Shown: positions 25,541 through 33,891, counted from the first letter of the stretch. The stretch: DNA of 40,717 nucleotides from an uncultured Desulfovibrionaceae bacterium (GCA_949297645.1 CASFUJ010000002.1:1-40717); one strand, 5' to 3'. Translations and numbers: made by a program. Notes: generated by a model not told the origin, from the sequence alone.

Positions 25541-26617
25541 CTATATCTTATAGTCGCCGTAAACGCCTGCGCGAACCTGTTCCGTATGGAACTTGCTGCG
25601 TTCTCTGGCAAAATTCAGTACTTCTTCCACCAGCTTGGGATCCATATCCCCGCAGTCTTCCTGCTGCCAGACCTGCGTGAAGGACGCGAGCGGGGCCAGA
25701 ATGGCCGCCCTGTCTTCATCATTGAGATAGTAGAAGGTATGGCCCTGAGCTTCCATCCATGCGGTATCGTCCTTGGCCCCGTCTTCCAGAGACTTGCCGC
25801 AGGCTTCGGCCATCTTGAGACCGCCTTCCTGCACGAGCCATGCGCGCATGTCGTCGGGCAGGGAGTCCCACAGGTCCTTGTTGGTTTCCAGCGAGAAGGT
25901 GTTGACGCCGAGGTTCAGGATGAGATGGTGCTTCGTGGATTCGGTAATCTTGTAGGAGCGCAGGGGCGCCAGCGGGCAGAGCACGCCGTCGGCCATCCCC
26001 TTGGACAGCGCGAGATAGGTATCGGGAGAGCTCATGCGTATGGGATTGGCGCCGAGAGCCTTCACGAATTCCAGCGTCGTGGCATCCCACACGATGATCT
26101 TCTTGCCCTTCAGTTCCGCCGCGTTGCGTATGGGCTTTATGGAATGAATCTGATACGCGGCGGACGCCCAGGAGGTAAAGTGCACGGTGTTCGGCGGAAA
26201 TTCGTCACGAACCTCCTTGAATTTCTGAATTATTTCCTCAGCCACAAGGCTGCCCACAATGGCGTTGGGACACATGCCGGGAAGAGCGACGACGCCCAGC
26301 AGATTCATTTTGCCCGGGAAGAGCGCAGGACGGACTTCGCCGATATCCACGCGGCCGTCCGTCACGGCATTGAAGGACTCGGATTCGGGGTACAGGGAGT
26401 TGGTGGAGAAGTAGTCAAAGGACATCCTGCCGTTGAACTTTTTCTCGGTGGCCTCGATGAACGGCTTGAACACGTTCACCGTGGTGGGGTGTTTCTCCAT
26501 GTACCCGCCCATGAAGGACAGGTGCTTGAACCCTTTGGCGGCCTGAGCCTCCCCGGAAAGAACCGGCATACCGCCCAGAACGAGAATCAGCGCCAGCACT
26601 CCAAACTTTTTCAGCAT
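25541..26617 (-). CDS. TRAP transporter solute-binding protein (DctP family), copy 2
   Basis: A paralogue of the downstream neighbour, 358 residues, signal peptide MLKKFGVLALILVLGG... ending SGEAQA before AKGFKHLSFMGG. The same family blocks are kept (NPIRMSSPDTYLALSKG, DGVLCPLAPLRSYKI, SLEDGAKDDTAWMEAQGHTF). Differences from copy 1 cluster in the first lobe (VNVFKPFIEATEKKF against VNYWEPYFKATDEKF) and around GEVRPALFPGK against GVLRPAVYPGK, where ligand specificity could differ. ATG at 26617 has AGGAG eight bases upstream. It has its own promoter and terminator and no second permease is visible, so both copies may serve the same DctQM protein. Confidence 0.94.
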   Translation of the reverse strand: MLKKFGVLALILVLGGMPVLSGEAQAAKGFKHLSFMGGYMEKHPTTVNVFKPFIEATEKKFNGRMSFDYFSTNSLYPESESFNAVTDGRVDIGEVRPALFPGKMNLLGVVALPGMCPNAIVGSLVAEEIIQKFKEVRDEFPPNTVHFTSWASAAYQIHSIKPIRNAAELKGKKIIVWDATTLEFVKALGANPIRMSSPDTYLALSKGMADGVLCPLAPLRSYKITESTKHHLILNLGVNTFSLETNKDLWDSLPDDMRAWLVQEGGLKMAEACGKSLEDGAKDDTAWMEAQGHTFYYLNDEDRAAILAPLASFTQVWQQEDCGDMDPKLVEEVLNFARERSKFHTEQVRAGVYGDYKI

Positions 26618-26696
26618 ACACAACACTCCTTTTTGTGAATTTATTATCCTGTTCTTCTACAAAAAAAGCGCCTCAGACCCTTCTTTCGTTTATGCC

Positions 26697-26726
26697 TTTA
26701 TAGTAAGGAAAAATCCTGTTCGTCAA
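26697..26726 (-). promoter_or_regulatory. Promoter of binding-protein copy 2
   Basis: Minus strand TTGACG (26726-26721), 18 bp, TATAAA (26702-26697); the best sigma-70-like site in the window, about 70 bases ahead of the start codon. Confidence 0.65.
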
Positions 26727-27470
26727 TAGGTCGTCCGATTGCAATTCCGCGCGTACCATGCTTTTTCGAAGAAAAGGCCGCGCGCTGTGCGCTCCCCGGC
26801 GTCGCCCTTTTCCTTACCGTCCCTGCAGCACGGGGAAAAATTCATTTGTTATTTTATTCTCAAAACAATTTACAACATTCCGTTTTTCAAACATCATGTT
26901 CTTGAAAGCCGCTTCTCCGAGGAACGATCCTCTTTCGGAGAAGACATGCCCGGCCGGAGCCTTTGCCTCTCTCCCTCCGAAAAAAGCCGATGCCCTTTTC
27001 TGCCGCACATGCCGGCAATCGTCTCCGCCCGCAAAAAACGCACTCCAGCCACACAGATACAGGCGCGCCGTCCGCCTGAAACGCCTCCGCGTCCCGCTGC
27101 CTGAACCGGTTGTCCATGAAAAAAAAGCAACGTACATCCGCTTTTCGTCTCCTCTTCCTGAAGAAAACGCCGCCCCTTCACAGCAAGACTCTCAGAAGTC
27201 ACCGATATGCTCCATCACGGCGGTGTGAGGGAAGGGTATTTCCCCCTCTCCCGTGAAGAAAAACGCCTGCCTGCATACGGACGAAAGCAGATGTGCCCAC
27301 GCAAAGAGCATCAGCTGGGCAAAACGCCCGCCTGCGCACGGAGCGTCGTCTGTGCGACCGGATGGAAACGCTCCGACGAAAACGGCCGCCTGCGTACGGG
27401 CGAACCTGAACTCAGCATTGAGATGAGGTGCGTTTTCGGGAAACGCCTGCCCGCATACGGCGAAAGGCAC
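26727..27470. other. 745 bp non-coding region with short spaced repeats
   Basis: No open frame here carries a recognisable motif. An AT-rich patch near 26845-26900 may hold promoters. Between 27261 and 27460 four related 20 bp units recur, starting at 27261, 27322, 27380 and 27441. The consensus is approximately AAACGCCYGCCTGCRTACGG, and the spacing is 58-61 bp. The spacing is not a multiple of three throughout, so they are not a repeated peptide. Confidence 0.5.
27261..27460. repeat. Four degenerate ~20 bp direct repeats at ~60 bp intervals
   Basis: Units at 27261-27280, 27322-27341, 27380-27399 and 27441-27460 share AAACG, CCGCC/CTGCC and a terminal TACGG or CACGG. The core GCCTGCGTACGGGC is nearly palindromic. 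Too degenerate for a CRISPR array. Confidence 0.5.
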
Positions 27471-27494
27471 AAAAAACCGGCCCGAAGGCCGGTT
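27471..27494 (-). terminator. Terminator of the small winged-helix gene
   Basis: Minus strand AACCGGCC, loop TTCG, GGCCGGTT followed by TTTT; 27 bp after the stop codon. Confidence 0.9.
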
Positions 27495-27521
27495 GAAATA
27501 TCGCTGCAACGCAGAAAACGC

Positions 27522-27698
27522 CTATTCCGCCACAGGCTCGTAGTAGCAGCGCTTGGGGGAATAAATCTTGCCCGCCTTCTTCAGTTCGGCGCAGGCCTTG
27601 GACACTTCCTTGGAATCCACGCCGAGGGCCTTGGCGATATCGCCGGGACGGACGGGCTTGCCGGCTTCCTTCATGGCTTTGAGAACCTGTTCTTCCAT
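27522..27698 (-). CDS. Small winged helix-turn-helix protein (58 aa)
   Basis: MEEQVLKAMKEAGKPVRPGDIAKA... followed by LGVDSKEVSKACAELKKAGKI and SPKRCYYEPVAE. The pattern (helix, DIAKALGVDSKEVSKACAELKKAG recognition region, short beta wing) is that of a minimal winged-helix DNA-binding domain. It makes up the whole protein, with no ligand or dimer domain. The frame extends to 27977, but ATG at 27698 has AAGGAG seven bases upstream and begins exactly at the domain. It has its own terminator. I recall similar free-standing proteins in sulfate reducers annotated only as transcriptional regulators; its target is unknown. Confidence 0.85.
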   Translation of the reverse strand: MEEQVLKAMKEAGKPVRPGDIAKALGVDSKEVSKACAELKKAGKIYSPKRCYYEPVAE

Positions 27699-27912
27699 GG
27701 TAATACTCCTTTTTATGGGGCGCATCCGTGCGCCTGTGTGCCGGTTGTATCCTGCCCGGGCACAAAAGGCAAGAGTTATCAAGAATAATTCCTGATAATT
27801 TTTCTGTCGTCGGACCGGAGGCGCAAAAAAACATGCGTCTGCCGGGCCGCCCCCTCCTGCCGTGATCAGACCGGCGACGCGCTCCGGCCCCGGAACTTTT
27901 AAAGGAATCTTC

Positions 27913-29874
27913 ATGAAACGCCTCTCTGTTCGCCTTCTCCCCGCCCTGCTCCCGCTCCTGCTGCTTTTTTCCTGCACGGCGAAACCGACGCCTTCCCTCG
28001 AAGAACGACCTCTCAGGCCCGGCCCGGCCTACATTCAGTGGCTGGAGGAACAGGCATGCCTGCGAAAGGCGCCGGAACTTACCGCCATCGTCAGCGGCTC
28101 TTCCCTCTCCTGGCGGCAAGGCTCCCGCGCATCCCTCCTTCCGGGTGACGCCCGGGTCTGGTTCAGACTCTCCCCCGCGCTCACGGCATGGTCCGGTCGG
28201 GATTCCTTTTTCGCCGCCCTCGGCCGGAGCGGCGTCGCCGGGCTTCTGAGCAGCCTCGGCGTACACGGCCTTTTTCTCACAGGCTGTGCGGATACCGGGG
28301 ACGACTGGGCGGGGCGCTCTCCGGCCCGCCATCTGGGAGAAGACGGCGCGAATCTCTCTTTCGGACGCACTGCCGGAAGAAGGGAAGACTACGACCGACT
28401 GCTGAATACGCTTTCCGGCGCAGGACTTCTGGCGGGAGGAACGCTGCTGCCAGCCCACACCGGCATGGGGGCCGACTTCTCTCTTGCCGTGCGCGCGGTG
28501 CGCGACTACCCGGGACTGTACGCCATGACCGAAGTACCGCAGGACGCATGGCCGCTCCTTCCCTCTTTAAAGGATAACGACACGGCCGCCCTTTCCTCAG
28601 AGGCGTCTGCGGTTCTGCGCGCACGGGGCGCGCTTTCTCCGCCTCTGGTACAGGATACGGGATTCTCCGCTTCCCTCGGCTGGGCCGCCACAGGGCCGGT
28701 CGCCGGTGTGGACGGCGTGAAACGACGCTGGCTCTATCGCTGGTTTGAGACTCCCGACAGACCCGTTCTGTACTGGGACGACCCTTCCGGAGCAGCACAG
28801 CGCGTGCTCAACGCCAGTCTCATTCAGCAGGTCGGACTCAATCATCAGGCGCTCGTCGGCCTGAGCGCCGCGGCATGGTTCGGGCTGGACGTTCTTTCCC
28901 GTAACGGGGACGGCACGCCGGAGGAAAATCTTGAACCCGGCCTTTCGGCCGTACGCGCTCTTGCCCGCAACGCCCATCGTTACGGCGCGGCCGTGCTTCT
29001 GCTGGACGAACTGCCCATGGACCATCTTGCCCTGATGAAGCGCGCAGGCGTGGATTTTGCCTTCGACAGCGTTCTTTCCCCCGCGCTGGAGCGCTCCCTG
29101 CTGGAAGAGGATGCCGCCGCTCTGCGCCGGAGCCTGCGCCGCTCCCTCCGGCTGAACGTGCCCCATGCCTCGCTGTGGAGAAGCACGGCCGACGGCCTGC
29201 CCCGCTCTTCCCTCGCTCCGCTGCTTCCCCTCATGCCCGAAGGCTGGCCCGAACTTTTTTTCCGTCCCGGGGGGGGCCCCGACGGTATGCGTGTCAACGC
29301 TCCGACGCTGGCGGCCATGGTCTGCGGACTTACCCCGGGCGCGCGCCCCGAACCGAAAGAGCTTTCCGCCATAAAAAACGCTCATCTGCTCCAGCTTGCC
29401 GCACGCATCTTTCTGCCCGGACTGCTCATGCTCTCCGGCTCCGACCTTGACGGCGGTCTGCCGCAGGGAAAAGACTGGCCCGGCACGCCTCCTCTCTGGC
29501 GTCTGGACAGTCTGCCCTCCAGCCGCCAGGGCCTGCCGTCGGGACTTGCCCTGTACCGTCTGCCCGGAAACGACATAAAGGACGCGCTTGAACGCATGCT
29601 TGCGGCAAGGCAGGCCTGCGGCATCGCCACGGGCGAACTGGCCACCGTGCCATCGTGCGAAAAAAACAGCGTGTTCATCACGGTTTGCTCCCTGCCGGGG
29701 GGCGGCTCTCTGGCCTTCTTCGGCAACGTGTCCCGACACGCCGTTTCCTTCTCTCCGGATTTTCCCCGCTGGACGAACGCCGGCTCCAGAACGGACGCAC
29801 TCTCCGGCGCCGCCGTCCGAGCGAAGACCATGACGCTTCCCGCATGGGGATGGCAGGCCGTGCTGCTGCGCTAG
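27913..29874 (+). CDS. Putative lipoprotein with glycosyl-hydrolase-13-like features
   Basis: 653 residues starting MKRLSVRLLPALLPLLLLFSC, a lipoprotein signal with the acylated cysteine at about residue 21, so it should be membrane-anchored facing the periplasm. Several stretches recall alpha-amylase/trehalose-synthase-like barrels: GVHGLFLTG, LLPAHTGMGADFSLAVRA, RPVLYWDDPS and a C-terminal MTLPAWGWQAVLL like the last strand of the amylase C-terminal domain. I could not identify a clear catalytic Asp-Glu-Asp set, so activity is doubtful; the family call is tentative. ATG at 27913 with AAAGGAA upstream is preferred to the open frame start at 27862. Divergent from the winged-helix gene, 215 bp apart, with the glycosyltransferase gene next on the same strand. 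Confidence 0.7.
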   Translation: MKRLSVRLLPALLPLLLLFSCTAKPTPSLEERPLRPGPAYIQWLEEQACLRKAPELTAIVSGSSLSWRQGSRASLLPGDARVWFRLSPALTAWSGRDSFFAALGRSGVAGLLSSLGVHGLFLTGCADTGDDWAGRSPARHLGEDGANLSFGRTAGRREDYDRLLNTLSGAGLLAGGTLLPAHTGMGADFSLAVRAVRDYPGLYAMTEVPQDAWPLLPSLKDNDTAALSSEASAVLRARGALSPPLVQDTGFSASLGWAATGPVAGVDGVKRRWLYRWFETPDRPVLYWDDPSGAAQRVLNASLIQQVGLNHQALVGLSAAAWFGLDVLSRNGDGTPEENLEPGLSAVRALARNAHRYGAAVLLLDELPMDHLALMKRAGVDFAFDSVLSPALERSLLEEDAAALRRSLRRSLRLNVPHASLWRSTADGLPRSSLAPLLPLMPEGWPELFFRPGGGPDGMRVNAPTLAAMVCGLTPGARPEPKELSAIKNAHLLQLAARIFLPGLLMLSGSDLDGGLPQGKDWPGTPPLWRLDSLPSSRQGLPSGLALYRLPGNDIKDALERMLAARQACGIATGELATVPSCEKNSVFITVCSLPGGGSLAFFGNVSRHAVSFSPDFPRWTNAGSRTDALSGAAVRAKTMTLPAWGWQAVLLR

Positions 29875-30207
29875 GAGCCTCTTTCTTCCGCACCTGCAGA
29901 ATCCATCATGGAAGAAGACCATCTTCCGCACGCATCTGAGGACTCGACATGCCGGGCAGATACAAAAAGCCATGGAATGCTTTCCTCCTCCCGTCTGCGG
30001 ACGCCCTTCCTCCCGTCCGAAGCAAAGACGCCTTTGCCCTTCATGCGGACAGAAACGGCGGTCTCGCAGGAGAAGGAAAACCAGACACCCATGAAAAATC
30101 GTCCGGAATACGGCGCAGGACTTGCGCCATTCAGGATATTTTGGGATACTTCCCACACTTGCCGGACCGACCGGACACCTTTTCACGAACCCCAGCGGAG
30201 CCCCACC
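29875..30207. other. Intergenic region before the glycosyltransferase gene
   Basis: The frame of the next gene is open through most of this 333 bp, but its translation here lacks domain features and no ribosome site precedes earlier start codons. No terminator or RNA is evident. Confidence 0.4.
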
Positions 30208-32643
30208 ATGGACGAAAAGATAGAACGCACGGAACAGGATATCAGACAGCATTCCGCAGACGACCTCGTCGCCCCCGCCGGACAGCCGGAAGAGACGCCT
30301 TCCGTCTCCTCGCCGACGGAAGAGGAAACGCCGACACCGGCGCCTCAGGAGACACCCGAACAGAGCGTCGTCTCCGAAACGACGGAAGCTTCCCTTTTCT
30401 CCGAAGAAGAAAAGACGCCTTCCGCCGAAGAAGACGCGACGGCGGCCGCATTGCCGGAAGAAAAGCCCGAAGCACCGCAGGCCGAAGCGGCCCCCACCGA
30501 TGAGGCGTCGGAAAAGCAGGACGCTTCCGAAGCTCCGGCGGAAGAGGCGCAGTCTTCCGACGAGGAAAACGCCCCCGAGTCGCAGACGGAAGAAGCGACG
30601 CTCCCCGAAGAGGAGACGGCCCCCGACGCGGAAGAGGAAAAGGACGTTCCTCTTGTTCTTGATCAGCCGGAGAAGGACGACGAAGGACAGGAGGACGCCC
30701 CCGCACCCGCGCCTGCCGGTTTTGCCGCGAAGCTCTTCAACGGTCTTTCCTGCATCGGCTTCCCTCTGCTGCTTGTTCTCGCCGCCGCCATGACCTTCTT
30801 CGAAGTCTGGCAGGTACGCGACTTGTGGTTCTCCGACGAGGTTCGTCTGGCCGACGCCTTCATGAACCTCAGAAACGGCGACTGGCTCATGCTTACCATG
30901 AACGGTCTGCCCTATCCCGACAAGCCGCCGCTGTATTTCTGGTTCATGGAAGCGCTGATGAGAATTCCCGGCGTGACCATGCCCATGGTGTTCTTCCTCG
31001 CCGTGGCCGTGTCCCACGCGCTTTTCATCGGCTCCATCTGGCTGCTCGCACGCGGCACCGGCCATGACCGCCGCGAGGCCTTCGCCGCCGGTCTGGTGGC
31101 GCTGTGCTGCGTCTATATCAGCGGCGCGGCATGCTATCCCCGCATGGACCTTCTGTTCGCCGCCGTCGTCACGCTGGGCATGACATGCCTGTACCGCGGC
31201 TGGATAAAGTCCTTCGCGCCGTTCTGGCTCACCATCGGCTTCCTGCTCATGGGCGTGGCTACGCTCATCAAGAGCCCCCTCGGCATCGCCTTCGCCGTGG
31301 TCGCGAGCATACTCTTCCTGTTCTGGCGCGGCACCCCCGGCCGTCTGAACGGACGCGACGGTCTGCCCGGATTCCTTCTCATGCTGCTCATGATCGCCGC
31401 ATGGCTCGGAATGCTCTATCTCGAAGGCCATCAGGACTACCTGCGCGAGATGCTCGAAACCCAGCTTGCGGGCCGTGTGCTTCAGGGCGGACATCATGCA
31501 CAGGTCTGGTGGTACTACCTTGCGGCGCTGCCCCTCATCTGGCTGCCCTGGACCTTCCTCATCCTCATCGTCAACTGGTTCGCCGTTCTGCGCGGCGTTC
31601 CGAAGGTCTGGAAAACCCGCAAGACCAACGGCGGCTCAAGCTGGCTGTGGATATGGCTGGTTTCCGGCGTGGCCATGCTCTCCTGCGTACAGGCCAAGAT
31701 GGCCGTCTATGCTCTGCCGCTTCTCGCTCCCCTCGCCGTACTTACGGGCCGCTCCGTACTGAGGCTCTCTCCCGGACGCAGCCGCCTCTTCTTCAGCCTC
31801 GTCTCCATCGTGCTGGCCGTGACCGGCCTCGCCCTCGTGCTCATCGACGTGTTTCCTCTCATCCGTCCGTATGCGGACCCCTTCCTGCCCGCGGTTCCTG
31901 CCATGGTGCAGCCATGGCTGGAAACGCTTGAAGGCACCATGTACATGGGCGGCATCCTCGTGCTCTTCGCCGTGCTGCTGCTCTTCTTCACCCGCCGCGC
32001 CCTGCCTGGCGGAGCGCTCCTGGTGACGGCCGTCGGCATGATTGCCATGCTCGTGCCCTATCAGGCCTTCGTGGCTCCCTCCATGGACAAACTCCTCAGC
32101 CCGCGCGCTCAGGCTGCTGCCATGGCCGAAAAGGTGAAGGAAGGCTACGCTCCGGCGGCGTTCAACGTCTATCCCGGCGCCTATGCCTGGCACCTCAACG
32201 ACATTCTTCCTCAGAACGGCAGGCGTCTGTCCGTGCCGGACCTTGCCACCGCCGCCGACAGAGACGCCTGGCTGAAGGACCATCCCGCCGCCGTCATGGC
32301 CATGCCCGCCGCCGACTGGGAAGCCTGGAACGCCAAGCCTGCCGACGCGGAAGTGCTCATCAGGGCCTGGATGGTGCACAAGCCCTATGTCGTGGCAGCC
32401 ATAGGCAGCGCCGACGCTCTGAAGAGCGCGCCCGGGACGGAAGCCGCCCCTGCGGCCGCCGGTCAGAATGCCGAGGTGAAGGTTGCCGCCGAAGCCTCTC
32501 CCTCTGCGGAGACGGCAGCGCCCGTGACCGCTCCCGAAGCAGCCGCAACGGCTCCGGCCGCACCCGAAAAGGCTGATGAAGCGCCCGCCCCGGCCGACAT
32601 GTCGGCAGAAACGGCCGCTCCGGCCTCTTCCGAAACCAAGTAA
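30208..32643 (+). CDS. Family-39-type (ArnT-like) membrane glycosyltransferase with acidic N-terminal extension
   Basis: 811 residues from ATG at 30208, which has GGAG seven bases upstream. Residues 1 to about 165 are a low-complexity Glu/Ala/Pro-rich tract (many EEET, PEE and EAP units). Around 175-640 is a polytopic membrane domain with the family-39 signature: the DE pair in DLWFSDEVRLADAF, GDWLMLTMNGLPYPDKPPLYFWF and a Lys in LIKSPLG. From about 730 to the end the sequence is Ala/Pro/Glu-rich again. Known relatives (ArnT, PMT, GtrB-linked enzymes) transfer a sugar from a lipid-phosphate carrier at the outer face of the inner membrane, for example onto lipid A. Both tails are unusual for the family. 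Acceptor and sugar are unknown. Confidence 0.85.
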   Translation: MDEKIERTEQDIRQHSADDLVAPAGQPEETPSVSSPTEEETPTPAPQETPEQSVVSETTEASLFSEEEKTPSAEEDATAAALPEEKPEAPQAEAAPTDEASEKQDASEAPAEEAQSSDEENAPESQTEEATLPEEETAPDAEEEKDVPLVLDQPEKDDEGQEDAPAPAPAGFAAKLFNGLSCIGFPLLLVLAAAMTFFEVWQVRDLWFSDEVRLADAFMNLRNGDWLMLTMNGLPYPDKPPLYFWFMEALMRIPGVTMPMVFFLAVAVSHALFIGSIWLLARGTGHDRREAFAAGLVALCCVYISGAACYPRMDLLFAAVVTLGMTCLYRGWIKSFAPFWLTIGFLLMGVATLIKSPLGIAFAVVASILFLFWRGTPGRLNGRDGLPGFLLMLLMIAAWLGMLYLEGHQDYLREMLETQLAGRVLQGGHHAQVWWYYLAALPLIWLPWTFLILIVNWFAVLRGVPKVWKTRKTNGGSSWLWIWLVSGVAMLSCVQAKMAVYALPLLAPLAVLTGRSVLRLSPGRSRLFFSLVSIVLAVTGLALVLIDVFPLIRPYADPFLPAVPAMVQPWLETLEGTMYMGGILVLFAVLLLFFTRRALPGGALLVTAVGMIAMLVPYQAFVAPSMDKLLSPRAQAAAMAEKVKEGYAPAAFNVYPGAYAWHLNDILPQNGRRLSVPDLATAADRDAWLKDHPAAVMAMPAADWEAWNAKPADAEVLIRAWMVHKPYVVAAIGSADALKSAPGTEAAPAAAGQNAEVKVAAEASPSAETAAPVTAPEAAATAPAAPEKADEAPAPADMSAETAAPASSETK

Positions 32644-32649
32644 CCCTGT

Positions 32650-32686
32650 GCCCGGCGTGACCTTCCCCGCGCCGGGCGCTCTTTTT
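32650..32686 (+). terminator. Terminator of the glycosyltransferase gene
   Basis: GCCCGGCG (32650-32657) and CGCCGGGC (32670-32677), then GCTCTTTTT; just 6 bp after the stop. Confidence 0.75.
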
Positions 32687-32724
32687 CCGCACCCCGGCGA
32701 CAACCTCAACACGGATACGCGCTC

Positions 32725-33327
32725 ATGACTTACCTTGCCCTCATCCTCTGCCTCGCCCTGGCCTTCTTTCTCGGTTCCATTCCCTTCGGACTGGTCATCG
32801 CCAGAACCTTCAAGGGCATAGACCCGCGCAAGGCCGGAAGCGGCAACATCGGCTCCACCAACGTGGCACGGCTCTGCGGCCTGCCCTGGGGCATATTGAC
32901 GCTGTTTTGCGACATCATGAAGGGCCTTCTGCCCGTGCTTCTGGCGGTGCAGTTTCTACCCTCCCCCTACATGCAGAGCGCCGTGGCCTTCGCCGCGGTT
33001 ACGGGGCATGTCAAATCGCCGTTCCTCGGTTTCCGCGGAGGCAAGGGCGTGGCCACCACCATCGGCGCGCTCATTCCCCTGGCCTTCTGGCCCCTTCTGT
33101 GCGCCGTGCTCTGCTGCGTCGCCGTCATCGCGTTTACGCGTTACGTCTCTCTGGGCTCCATGGTCATGTCCGGCTCTCTCATAGTGTTCTACGCGCTGTT
33201 CGGCCGTTTCGACCTTGAGCCGCTCGCCATAGTACTCTTTGCCATGATAGTCTGGGCGCACCGCGCCAACATAGGCCGTCTCATGCGCGGAGAGGAAAGC
33301 AAATTCCTTGCAAAAAAGAAGAACTGA
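32725..33327 (+). CDS. plsY: Glycerol-3-phosphate acyltransferase PlsY
   Basis: A 200-residue inner-membrane enzyme that transfers the acyl group from acyl-phosphate to glycerol-3-phosphate, the first step of phospholipid synthesis in most bacteria. The three cytoplasmic motifs are visible: GSGNIGSTNVARLCG, a Lys-Gly in DIMKGLLPVLLAV, and GHVKSPFLGFRGGKGVATTIG with the glycine-rich phosphate-binding loop. Five hydrophobic segments flank them. Normal length. It lies between a terminator and the hpf gene; a plsX partner is not in the window. Confidence 0.96.
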   Translation: MTYLALILCLALAFFLGSIPFGLVIARTFKGIDPRKAGSGNIGSTNVARLCGLPWGILTLFCDIMKGLLPVLLAVQFLPSPYMQSAVAFAAVTGHVKSPFLGFRGGKGVATTIGALIPLAFWPLLCAVLCCVAVIAFTRYVSLGSMVMSGSLIVFYALFGRFDLEPLAIVLFAMIVWAHRANIGRLMRGEESKFLAKKKN

Positions 33328-33491
33328 GAGCCCTGAAAAAGTACGTCATTTACAACAGATGTAATACTGGACCTTCATCATCTTCTATGCTAGGTTCTTT
33401 CTAAGAACAGAAGACCGTATGGTCTGATGTCTTTGCGTCCCATGAACGCGGGTCCGCCCCGCTCCCGGCCTGGCCGGGGAAGGAATTGCTT

Positions 33492-33821
33492 ATGCAGATC
33501 GAAGTTGTTTTCCGTAATCTCACCCCTTCCGACCCCCTGAAGAACTACGCTCTCAAGCGTTTCCAGAAGATAGAGCGCATGGTCGATGATGAAAATGCGA
33601 AGCTTCTGGTCACGCTTTCCATGGAAAGCAATCGTCCCAGAGCCGACCTTCTGCTCAGCGGGCAGAATCTGAACTTCGCCGCCAGCGAAAAGAACGACGA
33701 CATGTACGCCGCCATCGACCTGTGCAACGACCGCATCGGCCAGCAGCTGCGCAAGGCCAGCGAGCGCCGCAGTCAGATCAACCGTGAAACCGTGGTTGAC
33801 GCTCTCGGCGACAACGCGTAA
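33492..33821 (+). CDS. hpf: Ribosome hibernation promoting factor, short form
   Basis: A 109-residue protein of the HPF/RaiA (YfiA) family that binds the 30S subunit near the decoding centre and silences ribosomes during stationary phase. The N-terminus QIEVVFRNLTPSDPLKNYALKRFQKIERM forms the first strand and helix; MYAAIDLCNDRIGQQLRK is the second helix with the family's D-x-x-Y-xAID pattern. There is no C-terminal dimerisation domain, so it is the short type. ATG at 33492 has AAGGA eight bases upstream; the TTG at 33486 is less likely. Terminator follows. Confidence 0.92.
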   Translation: MQIEVVFRNLTPSDPLKNYALKRFQKIERMVDDENAKLLVTLSMESNRPRADLLLSGQNLNFAASEKNDDMYAAIDLCNDRIGQQLRKASERRSQINRETVVDALGDNA

Positions 33822-33858
33822 CGCGCTCTCCGGCGCGTACCGGCATGGAAAGAACAGG

Positions 33859-33891
33859 CCCCCGGAAGCCATGCAGGCGACCGGGGGTTTT
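33859..33891 (+). terminator. Terminator of hpf
   Basis: CCCCCGG (33859-33865) and CCGGGGG (33881-33887) followed by TTTT; 15-base loop with an inner GCC/GGC pairing. Confidence 0.75.

Noticed and set aside
27261-27460. CRISPR array
   Set aside because: Spacing is CRISPR-like, but the repeats differ from each other at several positions, are only 20 bp, number four, and no cas gene is present.
28597-31497. 966-codon minus-strand open frame antisense to the lipoprotein and glycosyltransferase genes
   Set aside because: It spans two well-supported plus-strand genes and their gap, its translation has no domain features and consists of Arg/Gly/His-rich low-complexity sequence typical of antisense frames in GC-rich DNA.
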